A DNA stretch of 64,000 nt, taken from Dendrophyllia cribrosa (taxonomy: Eukaryota; Cnidaria; Anthozoa; Scleractinia; Dendrophylliidae). The position numbers and the translations under genes are program-made. Positions 45,301-54,834 of this stretch are shown here, piece by piece (the stretch's first letter is position 1; every line of letters starts with the position of its first letter). Under the pieces are notes generated by a model. That model made no database searches. It saw only the letters and a list, made by a program, of their open reading frames with translations, and was not told where the DNA came from. The stretch covers positions 4,263,791 to 4,327,790 of the forward strand of contig JAJLRJ010000009.1 in NCBI GenBank assembly GCA_024195265.1, given 5' to 3'.

Positions 45301-47477
45301 CATGGAATCAACGAACGCTTTTTATTCAACTAATTTACATTTGTTTTTCACGCCACCAAATTTCCACCAATAGCGTAGCTCCACCGCTTACTATATAAAA
45401 CCACACACTACCCACAATTCCTTGATTCGCTCCGACGAAGGGCTAGCGCTCGAAACGTCAGCTATTTGAATCTTTTTACGGGGGTCAATTTACCTTATCG
45501 ACTCAGTCGATAAAACTAAATTCTCATTGTGAAAGGTTTACTTTTTTTTCTTGTTTTTTTTTTTTTGCTTGGTATTTTTTCAAGATTTGTGTGCATGATC
45601 TAGTTTTCTTTTTTAATATTATTAAGTAGATTATCATTTATTATAAATTGGGTCCTTGTAATGGAGCACTTCATGAAACTCTGTAAGGCTCCCCTGCCTT
45701 TCTTGGTGAAGTTTGTAAATAAGTAAACTAGTAGTAATCACAGTCGAAAAGAGCGTGTTCGCCATGTTTAACAGCTGAAAGAAGCAGTGTAAATATACTC
45801 CTGCAATGTCACTTCACTTTGTGGAAGGGAAATCTGGATTGTAGAGCTGGACTTTCGGAACTTATAAGGAGAATGGCTTCTTACCTTCAGTCGTCCATCA
45901 AGCAGGGAAGGGACATCAGGATTCGGCGTATTAAAGTGCAAGTTAGGTGGAATCACCCCATGCTGCATAGCCAGCAAGACTTTTGTCACTCCACATAGAC
46001 CTGACGCTGGTTCAGGATGTCCCATATTGGACTTAACAGAGCCAATCAACAGGGGACCCATGTCAGGAGCACGGTCCTTACAGAAGACATCAGTCATTGC
46101 ATTCAGTTCCTCTGGGTCGCCAGCTTTTGTACCAGTCCCGTGAGCCTCAACATATGCCACTGCTGCTGGGTTAATCTTGGCTTCAGCATACACTTGATCA
46201 AGCAGTTGTTTTTGAACTGCTCCACTGGGATACGTGACACCTAAAAAAATACATGCACAAATTTAAAAAAACGTGGACAAAATTTCATTGAAAATAAACC
46301 TGATAGAAATTTTAACACCTGAATAATACTTCTACAGTGCTCAATAAAGATATGAATTCATTGTTAATTAATATAAACCCCTGCAGCACTTTTTGTCATG
46401 TTAAATAAAGTACCTCCTTTTTAAGTCCACCATTTGGTAATTTTCACAACCATACTTAAAGATTTGAAGTTTCTCCTTCTGTTCACTATCCAGTCAATAT
46501 CAATTTGGTATTTTCAAAAATTGTTTGACTGCAAATTGAAATCTTCCCCAAGGTACTTCTCCCAGACCCTTTAATTCCTTATATCAAAATACAAATTCTC
46601 ATTTCTTGTTTCCATACGTTTCTTATAGAAAAAGATAAACAGCTGTAAAGAGATATAGAATTAAAGAGATAAACATTCTCTTACCTTGTGTTTTGAATCC
46701 ATCCGAGTTGGTCTTGGTGTTGACAACATGAGCATAGATCCTCTTTGCAGCAGATCTCTTTGTTAAATAAATAGCCACTGCACCTTCTGAACGACAATAT
46801 CCATTACCACTGGCATCAAATGATTTACATGCACCATCAGGGGAAAGCATATTCAATCGTAAAAAGTCTACAGAAGTATTGGGCTTCAATGTCAGACTCA
46901 CGCCACCCACAATTGCGGCATCACAACTTCCAGATCTGATTGCCTGAACTGCGCAGTCCATGGCAAGCAGCGATGAGGAACAAGCTGTGTCAATAGCAAA
47001 GCTTGGACCTTTAAAGTCAAAGGTGAACGAGACACGATTTGCAAACATTGCCCGGCAACAACCGGTCATACCATAGCCAACGATGTCTTCAGTGCTAGCA
47101 CTGAAGGCTTCCCCGGCTTCGGAGCCACTGGCGCCAACAAAGACACCAGTCCTGGAATTACGAATTTTCTGGGGATCAACTCCTGCATCAATCAGAGCTT
47201 CATATGTGATTTCAAGTAAGATTCTTAATTGGGGATCCATTCTATGGGCTTGCTTAGCATGAACACCAAAGAAGGTTGCGTCAAAATGCTTAATATCTTT
47301 GAGTTTTCCACTACGTTTAGGCAGGCCATGAAGTCCAGGCGTCCAGCGTCGATCATCCTCTGTAACCATATCTTCCTTGTTCATCAGATGAGACCAAAAT
47401 TCTTCAACATTATCTGACTCTGGGAGCCTGCAAGCCAGGCCTGCCACCACTATGTTGTCAAGGAGTTGTTGAACCAT
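32316..47477 (-). CDS. FASN: FASN, type I animal fatty acid synthase (14 coding exons)
   Basis: Exons: 47477-46685, 46240-45885, 44020-43435, 42695-42588, 41977-40757, 40308-40081, 39646-38629, 38355-37992, 37474-37187, 36136-35869, 35344-35066, 34951-34491, 33964-33715 and 33337-32316. All joins are GT/AG and in frame; the total of 7242 nt gives 2413 residues (human 2511). Domain order is KS, MAT, DH, pseudo-methyltransferase, ER, KR, ACP, TE. Visible catalytic residues: KS Cys166, His298, His339; MAT Ser589, Arg614, His691; DH His888 in [13 protein letters not shown] Ser2077 in GLDSL; TE Ser2219, Asp2245, His2391. The enzyme makes palmitate from malonyl-CoA, acetyl-CoA and NADPH in the cytosol as a homodimer. 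The thioesterase and overall sequence favour true FASN over the animal FAS-like polyketide synthases, which usually lack TE. A 5' non-coding exon is proposed at 51970-52080. Confidence 0.97.
33715..33964 (-). CDS. FASN: FASN exon 13: KR end and ACP first helix
   Basis: It encodes [11 protein letters not shown] and [13 protein letters not shown], ending LADLG just before the phosphopantetheine site, which starts the next exon. Confidence 0.94.
34195..34400. repeat. diverged copies of the 106-bp tandem family (reverse)
   Basis: GAAAGCTATTGAGCAGTACTTT and TCGAGTCCGTGAATGGAATCC-like words, about two units, in FASN intron 12. Confidence 0.7.
34491..34951 (-). CDS. FASN: FASN exon 12: ketoreductase catalytic core
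   Basis: It encodes [28 protein letters not shown] (catalytic Ser and Tyr of the short-chain dehydrogenase type) and [10 protein letters not shown]. Confidence 0.95.
35066..35344 (-). CDS. FASN: FASN exon 11: ER end and ketoreductase start
   Basis: It encodes [12 protein letters not shown], then [16 protein letters not shown], the KR Rossmann NADPH motif. Confidence 0.95.
35400..35760. repeat. diverged tandem array of the 106-bp family
   Basis: About four degenerate units (CACAGGAAAGTACTGCTCA.. ATGGTCACACTT..GGATTTCATCC) in FASN intron 10. Confidence 0.75.
35869..36136 (-). CDS. FASN: FASN exon 10: enoylreductase
   Basis: It encodes [26 protein letters not shown] and [12 protein letters not shown], in the same order as human ER. 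Confidence 0.95.
37187..37474 (-). CDS. FASN: FASN exon 9: enoylreductase NADPH site
   Basis: It encodes [12 protein letters not shown] and [12 protein letters not shown], the glycine-rich NADPH-binding loop of the medium-chain reductase fold. Confidence 0.95.
37992..38355 (-). CDS. FASN: FASN exon 8: start of the enoylreductase
   Basis: It encodes [12 protein letters not shown] and [16 protein letters not shown], the ER substrate-binding entry, and LGMEFSGR. Confidence 0.94.
38629..39646 (-). CDS. FASN: FASN exon 7: core and pseudo-methyltransferase
   Basis: The SAM-binding position reads EVGAAEGN rather than the ExGxGxG of active C-methyltransferases, as in other animal FASNs, so the domain is presumably structural. 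[11 protein letters not shown] near the end is the family's linker. The donor must be AG|GTTGGT to keep frame into exon 8. Confidence 0.92.
40081..40308 (-). CDS. FASN: FASN exon 6: dehydratase second hotdog
   Basis: It encodes [12 protein letters not shown], with the DH catalytic Asp position, followed by [11 protein letters not shown]. Confidence 0.94.
40629..40662 (+). ncRNA. hammerhead-ribozyme-like core (CTGATGA..GAAA)
   Basis: CTGATGA at 40631-40637, a GAC..GTC stem with a TAGCG loop, then GAAAC at 40650. It has both conserved single-stranded boxes but an extra A before stem II, and no clear GUC cleavage site follows. A related but mutated motif is at 15533-15568 (CTAATGA). It is probably a relic of a Penelope-like element terminus; activity is unproven. 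Confidence 0.4.
40757..41977 (-). CDS. FASN: FASN exon 5: MAT remainder and dehydratase first hotdog
   Basis: It contains VAFHSKYM (MAT His691), IAPHCLLQ, then the DH motif HxxxGxxxxP with His888, and [15 protein letters not shown]. Donor GTGTGT. Confidence 0.95.
42588..42695 (-). CDS. FASN: FASN exon 4: MAT nucleophile
   Basis: A small 108-nt exon holding GHSVGEL (catalytic Ser589) and YWRG, whose Arg614 corresponds to the malonyl-carboxylate-binding Arg of human FASN. Confidence 0.95.
43263..43418. mobile_element. fold-back element family B, FASN intron 3
   Basis: Arms GTTGCAGGTTAAAATTATTT and its complement are nearly perfect over ~65 bp around CTTTGTCTGAGATTATG. The element abuts the exon 3 donor at 43434. 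Confidence 0.85.
43435..44020 (-). CDS. FASN: FASN exon 3: end of KS, linker and start of MAT
   Basis: It encodes [14 protein letters not shown], the KS C-terminal signature, then the linker and [13 protein letters not shown], the first acyltransferase motif. A family B fold-back element begins 17 nt after the donor. Confidence 0.95.
44273..44535. mobile_element. inverted pair of Penelope-like terminal segments
   Basis: Two ~100-bp copies of the same terminal sequence face each other: GTTTTATCGACTGAGTCGAT through CGTTTCGAGCGCTAGCCC and back. Each carries the hammerhead-like core (minus copy at 44387-44417, plus copy at 44447-44477), with CCGACGA instead of CTGACGA. It lies in FASN intron 2. 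Confidence 0.8.
44697..45530 (+). mobile_element. 5'-truncated Penelope-like retroelement with GIY-YIG endonuclease remnant
   Basis: An open frame without a start (44770-45333) ends at TAA. It encodes [13 protein letters not shown], a Cys cluster ([11 protein letters not shown]), then [22 protein letters not shown], the GIY-YIG endonuclease signature found in Penelope-like elements. Directly after RRLGD the sequence jumps to ASKPVARHF, which suggests an in-frame loss of part of the endonuclease. The reverse transcriptase is absent. The 3' terminal repeat (about 45420-45525) has a hammerhead-like core at 45432-45459. The copy is dead and lies in FASN intron 2, antisense to FASN. Confidence 0.85.
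45885..46240 (-). CDS. FASN: FASN exon 2: ketosynthase histidines
   Basis: It encodes YVEAHGTGT (His298) and [12 protein letters not shown] (His339), completing the Cys-His-His triad of the condensing enzyme. Acceptor TTTTTTTAG, donor GTAAGA. Confidence 0.95.
46685..47477 (-). CDS. FASN: FASN exon 1 (coding): ketosynthase N-terminal part
   Basis: It starts [13 protein letters not shown]; human begins at the equivalent of residue 6. It carries the active-site DTACSSSL (Cys166) and GNGYCRSEG. The same exon probably extends to 47496 as 5' UTR, because CAACAG precedes 47496 after a pyrimidine-rich tract. The donor GTAAGAG splits Gly265. Confidence 0.95.
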
Positions 47478-47544
47478 AGTAACTTTGTTATCTATTCTGT
47501 TGAAATTATAAAAGAAAAGTTGGCTTGAGTATTACTCCTATCTA

Positions 47545-48281
47545 AAAATGGCGGGGGTGCTCGTCGTACCTTTTAGGGTCTAAATTTGTACATTGGTACC
47601 TCTTAGGGTGCTAAAATTCAAAATGACCCCTGTTGGAATTATCATGGTACCTTTTAAAGTGCCTATAACCCCTAGAAAGTTATTTTCAGAATCAATTCTA
47701 TGTACATTGAATAGTTGAATGGTAAAATATTTCTTGTTTTGAATGTCGCGTTAGTGAGTTACAGTGTATAGAGATTTGAATTTACAAAATGCTAATTAGA
47801 TGACGTCAACCCGGGAATTTGCCCTTATTTCTACACCAATTTACAGTGCGCAGTTTAGAGTTGGAGGTTAATAATTATTGATTTGATAAATATTAAAAAT
47901 AAACTGTGGATAGTCAATTGATTCGTAAAAAATATTACTCGGAGGTAAAAACAAGTAGTTGTTATAATAATAAATGATTCCCAGGTTGACGTCATCTAAT
48001 TAGCATTTTGTAAATTCAAATCTCTATAACTCACAAACGCAATGTTCAAAACAAGAAATATTTTACCATTCAACTATTCAATGTACACAGAGTTGATTCT
48101 GAAAATAACTTTCTAGGGGTGATAGGCACTTTAAGGTATTAAGCCCAGAATATGACATGTGTTGTTTAAGAATTGGTACCTCTTAGGGGTAAAAATTCAT
48201 TTGAGCCACACCCATCAAACAACATTCTTGTACCTTTTAGGGTGCTTTTCGAAAATTTCCAACGAGCACCCCCGTTATTTT
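47545..48281. mobile_element. ~737-bp TIR element with long inverted arms, FASN intron 1
   Basis: The ends AAAATGGCGGGGGTGCTCGT and the complement (ACGAGCACCCCCGTTATTTT) are flanked by TA. Internal arms of roughly 170 bp (about 47640-47815 and 47980-48140) are inverted copies, including AGATGACGTCAACC / GGTTGACGTCATCT. It lies about 50 nt upstream of the acceptor of the first coding FASN exon. Confidence 0.85.
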
Positions 48282-48613
48282 TATATGGGAGTCCCCCCCC
48301 CCCCCCCACCAGGAATATTACTACAGACATTCAACTTAAATGTAAAACATCTACCATAAACCATTAGGTTACGTAAGCGTGTATCATCATTTGTCTCAGA
48401 CATCATCAATACAACCTTATTTGTCACCACAATTCGTACAATGGTCAGCTATGATTGGTGGCATTTGATCCACGTATTAAAAAGTACCAAGCCTTGTTTG
48501 TAAATAAAATTATTGAAAGCCCAATGATCCAACAATGGAGCCCCAGTTTAAACAAACAAGTTTATTCTTACATAGTGAAACTGCTCCCATTGGGAATCAC
48601 TTGAAACATATTG

Positions 48614-48966
48614 GCTGTTTACCATTTACACGGGAAAACCAGTTGGTCCACGGTTTGCGTAAATGGTAAGCAAAACTCCAGAAAGGGAAATTGCGTTTGA
48701 GATTGGCGTGTACCATTTACCACTGACACCAGAGACGAGCTGAGTAACCACGCTTACGCATCAAAACTGGCGCAGGGACTGGAACTGGTAGATAAAAGCA
48801 AATGGTACACACATTTCTGTTCGGAAATTCCGGTTGGGAATTTTGGACTACCTTTGAAGAAATCCTGTTTTCTTCGGAAATTTTCCGTTTGGGAAGACCA
48901 AATTAACCTTTCCATTTACATTCTAACCGAAATTTCCGGATTTTTTGGGTAAATGGTAAACAACCA
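48614..48966. mobile_element. interspersed TIR repeat, copy 2 (partner 3545-3870)
   Basis: The ends GGCTGTTTACCATTTAC and GTAAATGGTAAACAACC are inverted repeats. The interior matches the 3545-3870 copy. Confidence 0.75.
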
Positions 48967-49228
48967 AAATGTTCATGTAGTGGATGGTCTTTTACCCTGA
49001 ATGACTTAATTAGTTGAAAATGTTCTGTTTTCTTTTCTTTTAAGTTTTGGCCTTGTAAACAGTATTTTAAAATTCTGTGCATTTACACTATCTTTGCATG
49101 GATATTCTTTTCAACTTTAATGTTTTGGGAATTTGTTGTAAAGCTTTACATTTACAATTCCAAAGCAAGGCTTGGGGATGAAATTAGCTGGTCTGATGTA
49201 AACGTGCATAAGGGTTAAATATTCTTTA

Positions 49229-49359
49229 GAGGTTTTGCACGGCAGCCATGTTGCATGGCAGGAACAATAGATTCTTTTCCCTATGGGAAAGAATGTTCTT
49301 TCTAATGCAAAACATTTTCATTGTTCCTGTCATGCAACATGGCTGCTGTGCAAAACCTC
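49229..49359. mobile_element. ~131-bp MITE with ~40-bp TIRs
   Basis: GAGGTTTTGCACGGCAGCCA.. and ..TGGCTGCTGTGCAAAACCTC are flanked by TA on both sides. Confidence 0.85.
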
Positions 49360-51969
49360 TATTGCTTTGATAAATGACAGCTACTATAAATAGTTGCATC
49401 TATGCATAATTTAAATAAAGAAAATATAGAATCCAAATATGTTATATATATCACAATTTCAAAAATTTGATTGCTTTGATAAATAGCTATATGAAGCTAT
49501 GTATTATTAATAATTATCTATTACAAAACAGTGTAAGAATCATGAGAAAAGATATGGCCTGCAGCCAGAAAAACACTTTTTTTAGATATGCCCCAAAATA
49601 ACTTTTCTCTATCATGTTGATTGTCAAGTGAAATATTGGTGTACCATGCAAAAAGTTAAACAATGTAAGATGTTTACCAATACAAATAAAATTACAACAA
49701 GAACTTGTTTACTACGCTATACAAATGCATACATTTACAAATTAAAGATAATTTTATAGCTTCTCGGCCCTGTGAATGTTCTTTCCCCTTGAAAATAAGA
49801 TTAAGTCCTAAACAAGATTAAGCCCCCCCTCAAAGATACTTGAATCGAGTTAATACCTCAAATTGTTGTGAAATACCCCAGGGGAATGTGTTGAGCTTTC
49901 AACTGGTCCCACATCGGTAGTTAAAATATTATTGTTACGCACGATGCGAATTTAGAAAATGTTTACAACGGTTGGTTGTAGGTGTGCATATCCTAGCAAA
50001 GTCGAGATTGAATTTCTTTCGGTCTCCAATAAGTTTATTTAAATGTTGTAACACTGCACACTACAATACTCAATGAAATCTAGTCAGTACATGTTCATTA
50101 AAAACAAAAGAGGGACAATTCAATTTTAAAAGTTAATTAACACTTCTGTTGTTCTTTGCTGAACGATGACAATCAAATTTAGATGTCACCTTCGAATAAT
50201 TAAACTTGCGGCACAATCTTGGAAGTATAAAATGTAACGAATAATGCATGATACCAGTTTATAAAAACATTTTCTAATTTGTTAGTTACATACTTGGGGA
50301 TGCTTTTTCTGGCTGTGTGTTGAGGCTGAAGGCGGATTGCCACCTGTTAGAGCCGCGAGAGTAATAAATAACAACAGCTCGCAAACAAGGAGAACCTCTG
50401 AAAGCATCTTCCTGCCCGGCGAATCTACGAGGCCTGTCCGGCTTGAATTACTACGCGTGCTGGGTCGTCGGCCTTTCATACTGCAGAAGTGCGACTGACT
50501 TGCAAATTTAGACTTTTAATGCAAACGTTGAAGGTGAAATGGAGATTGGACAAAGCTAGAGGCAACAGCGGTCCGAGATCGTATCTGCGAAATCTGCTAT
50601 TTGTTCATTCTTACCCTGCAATGTTTTGTAATCACTTCAAATTAAAGAATCGAATTTCAATTGACGTCAATGCCCGAGGCGCGAGATCAACTTTCACTCC
50701 AAGATTTGCCGTTGCGGTGATACAAAATATTCATTCGTACAAATGAACAAGCACGTTTACAGTCTTTCACAGCTAAAAACAAAGGCGTAGTATTTTGAAG
50801 GACGCAATGTTGTGATTAAATGCAAATCAGGACGGAAATGTGTACATAAACTGAAGTAGTCTAACAAAAGAACATTGCGAAATGACCCTTAAAATGACAC
50901 ATGTCTTATCTTAGTTTAGCTATCACGTTTTGTTCACGTGCATCCGGATCGTGTCAGCACCAGTGATATCGGACTGACTTCTCGATTATAAACATGTTGT
51001 TTTCCGAGCTTTTACAAATCATCTACAAGCCTACAAGAAAACAGATCGCTTTGCAATGGTCGTGTTATTATCATGTAAAAATATTCCATGATCACACAAT
51101 GGAATTGCGTCACAATTTTAGTCTTAGGGATTTATGTGTGAAATTGAGTTTTTCTTTTTAAATACCAAACGTTATGATTCAATGTTGTATGAACTTATTT
51201 TCTTGGATCTGAGCCACACATGTCTTGGTGCACGAATGAATACTGTATGAAAATTCAACAAAACCACATTTTAGATATGCTCACGTCTGCGTGACAAGCA
51301 AACCCCTTGCCGGTAGCGTTGCGTGACAACGACAAGAGAATCTCTTGAGAATCAGTGACCGCGCGCGACCGATTTATCATTTGTATATTGCGTAATGGAC
51401 CAAGGTTAAATCATACAAGACCGTGTATAAAACTTTAAGTAAGAAGTAAGAAAATTCGACCAGAAATGAACGATGAAAAGTAGCACTATGTTTAAATTCA
51501 ACATAGCAAATCAAAGGCTCAATTCGATTCTCGAAATCTAAATTACTCCCTAAAGTTGTAAAGAAAAACACATCGATGGATGGACACTTTTTAAAAAATA
51601 CACGTGTAACAAGAAAAACATACAATTTGCCTTGTAGCATATCTAAGGAGTTGCTCCCAGCTAGACACACCCTTCTAGCTTCAAGCTTGGCATTAAAAAT
51701 TTAATGGTCGAGTCATTTAGTAACATGAAAATCAAATCGTGGTGGAAATTCGCCTTACAACTGCTGCTCAAGAAAAAAATGGAAGTTTGCCTCGATGGAA
51801 TTTTCTATATTATTTCTACGATAATGACTATGATGACGTAATGGAGTAAAGAAGACAGAATTTCCGAAGCTAAAAATTACATGCAACGCGGTAAAAACCG
51901 GCCACATGGAATTGTCAACATTCATCATATTCTACAACAAAACTACAAATGAAACCTGATAAAACTCAC
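49360..51969 (-). other. FASN intron 1, distal part
   Basis: Apart from the candidate signal-peptide exon at 50282-50479, nothing recognisable: AT-rich sequence without supported exons or clear repeats. Confidence 0.5.
50282..50479 (-). CDS. candidate first exon with a signal peptide, inside FASN intron 1
   Basis: The frame starts MKGRRPSTRS. From an internal Met (about residue 25) it has a clear signal-peptide-like core, VLLVCELLLFITLAALTGG, followed by a polar stretch. A strong donor (CCCCAAG|GTATGT) ends the exon at about 50292. The stretch is richer in CpG than its surroundings, like a first exon. If spliced to the FASN acceptor at 47496 the frame would stop at once, so it would act only as an alternative leader with an upstream ORF. 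Otherwise it opens a separate secreted-protein gene whose other exons I cannot find. The family is not recognised. Confidence 0.35.
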   Translation of the reverse strand: MKGRRPSTRSNSSRTGLVDSPGRKMLSEVLLVCELLLFITLAALTGGNPPSASTHSQKKHPQVCN

Positions 51970-52080
51970 CTCGCAAATAAATGATTTTATGGGGCCAAAT
52001 GCAATTTCTTTGATGCCTGGGAAATTCGGGGCTGACTATTTGGAAAGACTAGCAGCACGCCGGGTAATGAGCGCTAAAAG
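51970..52080 (-). other. FASN: proposed FASN 5' non-coding exon
   Basis: It begins about 30 nt after the minus-strand TATAAA and ends with an excellent donor (GCGAG|GTGAGT) at 51970. It has no ATG. The first acceptor available on the same strand before the FASN ATG is at 47497 (CAACAG), so splicing gives a leader of about 130 nt. The transcription start is inferred only from the TATA position. Confidence 0.6.
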
Positions 52081-52108
52081 TCTAAGACAACGCCAAGCAT
52101 TTCAGTCC

Positions 52109-52114
52109 TTTATA
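52109..52114 (-). promoter_or_regulatory. FASN: TATA box of the proposed FASN promoter
   Basis: The minus strand reads GATATAAAGG, placed about 30 nt upstream of the proposed leader exon. Confidence 0.55.
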
Positions 52115-52187
52115 TCAGACCATTTGTTGTCATTTTCATATGATAACACACAAGATAGACACACCTCCGACACACCACGGGCCTCAG

Positions 52188-52263
52188 CCAATCAGATCAC
52201 TCCGTGTCAATTTCAAACACGTGCAATTGCACTGAGCTGGTTTGCCGAATCACATGGGGTGAT
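52188..52263 (-). promoter_or_regulatory. FASN: SREBP-like, NF-Y and E-box cluster upstream of FASN
   Basis: Within 76 bp: CCAAT at 52188-52192, ATCACTCC (SRE-like) at 52196-52203, CACGTG E-box at 52218-52223, and at 52249-52263 an imperfect palindrome that reads ATCACCCCATGTGAT on the minus strand. Its ATCACCCCA matches the sterol regulatory element consensus. Known vertebrate FASN promoters combine SREBP, NF-Y and E-box sites. Binding here is inference. Confidence 0.5.
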
Positions 52264-52549
52264 TGTTGTCTGCAAATGGAAGAAACGTGTGACGGGCAAA
52301 TTATTTTAATTTTATCATTCTGTAGTTGTGAAAGTTTTACAGTTGCCTTATTTGTGTCTCGCTCGTGAGAGCAAAATGAATTGCATTCTTTTTTATGGAC
52401 ACGTAGCTTTGTTTCTTCTAAATTATGACGAAAAAAGATCATCCAACTGAGCACTGTACAACGTCAATGTTTATTTCAAAATTCATTGTTCTCGATGTTG
52501 TTTGAGGAAGACTCCCGGGGAAAGACTAGAAGAAAATAAAATTTGGCAT

Positions 52550-52703
52550 TTATGCTAATGAAGGAATGAATTTGTTCTTCGCGGTAGAACAGGTGATCAG
52601 AGGTAAGCCAACACCATACTTTCCGATTTCCGTCCAATACTCTTTCGCCCGTTTTGTGCGTGATTTCCTTAGGTTGATCCCGTGCACCCGGTACTGTTGT
52701 GGC
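52550..52703 (-). CDS. weak candidate terminal exon, unknown gene
   Basis: After an acceptor (CATTCCATTTCAG), an open 50-codon frame (PQQYRVHGINLRKS..., very basic, ending FIPSLA) runs to TAA. A minus-strand AATAAA lies near 52470, between this stop and the FASN promoter. No family is recognised. A frame of this length can occur by chance. Confidence 0.25.
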
Positions 52704-53289
52704 TGAAATGGAATGTTTGGTCGAAAAGAATCTAAAGTACTTACAGATTCACTTACATGCATTGCAAAAAAAAAAATCCAAGTGACCAGTCCAATCAGTA
52801 CAAAATTAGAAAGGCTGATAGAACATTTAATAAAACCATCTCCAAAGGTAATAGAAACAAAGAAATATGAACTAACAGACAAAATAACGGACAGAAAAGT
52901 TAAAATTTCACAAGAATGCCAAGTTTGATTTATTGACACGCGGTCAAGAAATCAAATTTGATGAACTGTAATCCACTTCAATCCTTGCAATCCTGCAGTT
53001 TATCTCCAAACTACTGCTTTAGTTTTGCTCTATGGAATCTTTTTGTCCAACTAAGTTGTATATTTGTTGGAATTTAGCGATATAACGTGGAAATAAGCAA
53101 AGCGAAATTTTGCTATTGGACAATGTCCTTTAATAAGTCCATTGTTGATCCTGACCTACACAAAGATCCGGCTTCAATTTGCTATTTTTTTTTTCAAGTG
53201 GTCCTTACATGGTTAAAGACTTCACTATATATTTTATCCTTTACCCAAAGCATACGAGAGCCTTTTATTATTATTATTTTTTCGACTCT

Positions 53290-53760
53290 TCATCCCCGGA
53301 AAAGAGGGGTGGGGGAGGGGTACTCCCCAACATTTTTGGTGGAACTAAGCGGCCATTCCAAGCCGAAATGACAAAAAACTATACCCGTTTTCAGACTAAA
53401 AGGCAAAATATACCCATTTCTGACCACAATTATCAAATTATCGAATTCTTTGCCCATTTTCAAACCGAAACGCGCAAAAACCATAACCCTCTAGGCCGCA
53501 TATACCTGTCAGTTAGATTATGAGCTCGATATTTCTATCGCGTGACAGTTGACGAGGACGAAGCCCGAATCAACTATCACGCGATAGAAATCAAGAGCGA
53601 ATGATCTAATTGTTTTAGTATAAATCTACTAGACGTTCAAAACTTAACAACAAATAATCTTTACAGACTCTTCGAAAACGCGAAGCGGCCGGCATAAGAG
53701 AACAGCATTCGTGATAGAACGCTAGTAGATTTATACTAAATAGCTTATATCACAACACAA
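53290..53760. repeat. repeat cluster: dispersed repeat and nested hairpins
   Basis: 53290-53520 is related to the repeat at 25205-25800. At 53545-53593, ATTTCTATCGCGTGACAGTT.. and its complement form a hairpin. At 53617-53745, TAGTATAAATCTACTAG and its inverse flank a ~130-bp element. Confidence 0.6.
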
Positions 53761-54663
53761 CGCCCAATTTTTTTTTTTTTGAATCAGCGCTAACTTGAAT
53801 TGACAAACCTAAGATTAGCTACATGAATGAAACAATGGCCAGCTCTAACCATTTAATGTACAATGCTCCACTAAGTTATCCAAACGAACATTATTTTCTC
53901 GTTGCCCGTTTTCCCAGAAATAGTTTCATTCCAATTTCGCCATACTTCTTGCTCTTAAAAAGATCTCGGGAATGCTCGCGTTGTACGTGCAGTAAAAAAC
54001 GGAAAATTATTGTGCAATTGTGACTTGACTGACAACTGGATTAAGATTTAGTATTTCCAAATTAACCCGGCAGAACAATTGGTCAAGAACAATTTAGTTG
54101 CATAATTTTTAAATATAAATATTTCCCAATTACCAGTTTGATATGGCAGAAGTTTACTCTATGTAGTTCCTTATACTTATATATCGATAAGAACAGATTC
54201 GGAATCCGCCCTTTCTCGTTGCTTGCTCTCATGCGCTCTCGTTATTTCCTTTAGGTCTCAACGAATCGTTTCAGTGAAGAGCTGTTGGGAAGGCTTTAGT
54301 CATCTTAAAAATTCGTAATATATTAGATTAAAAACTAGAGTTTCATTAACTTTCGTAACATCGGAAAATGTTGATTTTCGAAAAGGTAAAAGCATTCAGC
54401 TGGTAAATTCGGCAGATAAGATTCCTTCCGCTGAAATATTCAGCAAAAAAAAAAACGAAAAGCTCAAACCCATAGTTCCCTTTAAAGGCGCTAAAATGTT
54501 ATGGGAAACAGCACAACATCATTGCAAGCGTTTTCCTGACCATTCCTTGTTGGATGCCACTCGGGATAAACGACATCTACATTTCACATTGAAAAGATAA
54601 CTCTGTTTTTAAACTTTTGATATTGTTTAGCTAGCAAACATCCATCGATTTATGCAACTACTT

Positions 54664-54806
54664 TTAAACCGAGTTTTATGTTTGTACCTGCAAAACTCAA
54701 CGGAAGTATCGGATAGCGCGATCTGATCAACAACTACCCTTGCGAGATTTAGTTCTTCAGTGCTTGTGTAAATTCTCTTGAATCGAGACGGACACCCCTG
54801 TAAGGC
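54664..54806 (-). CDS. weak candidate internal exon, unknown gene
   Basis: Between an acceptor (CCTTACAG or the upstream TTTTAAAG) and a donor (TTTGCAG|GTACAA), a single open frame encodes GCPSRFKRIYTSTEELNLAR and onward to DTSVEFC. Only one of the three frames is open, which favours coding. Joining directly to 52703 gives an early stop, so the two may not be consecutive exons. Confidence 0.3.
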
Positions 54807-54834
54807 GGAAACCTTACTTTGTAAGACTTTAAAA

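Noticed and set aside
32316..47477. Animal FAS-like polyketide synthase rather than FASN
   Set aside because: Sequence order and motifs match FASN throughout, and a complete thioesterase is present, which those synthases usually lack.
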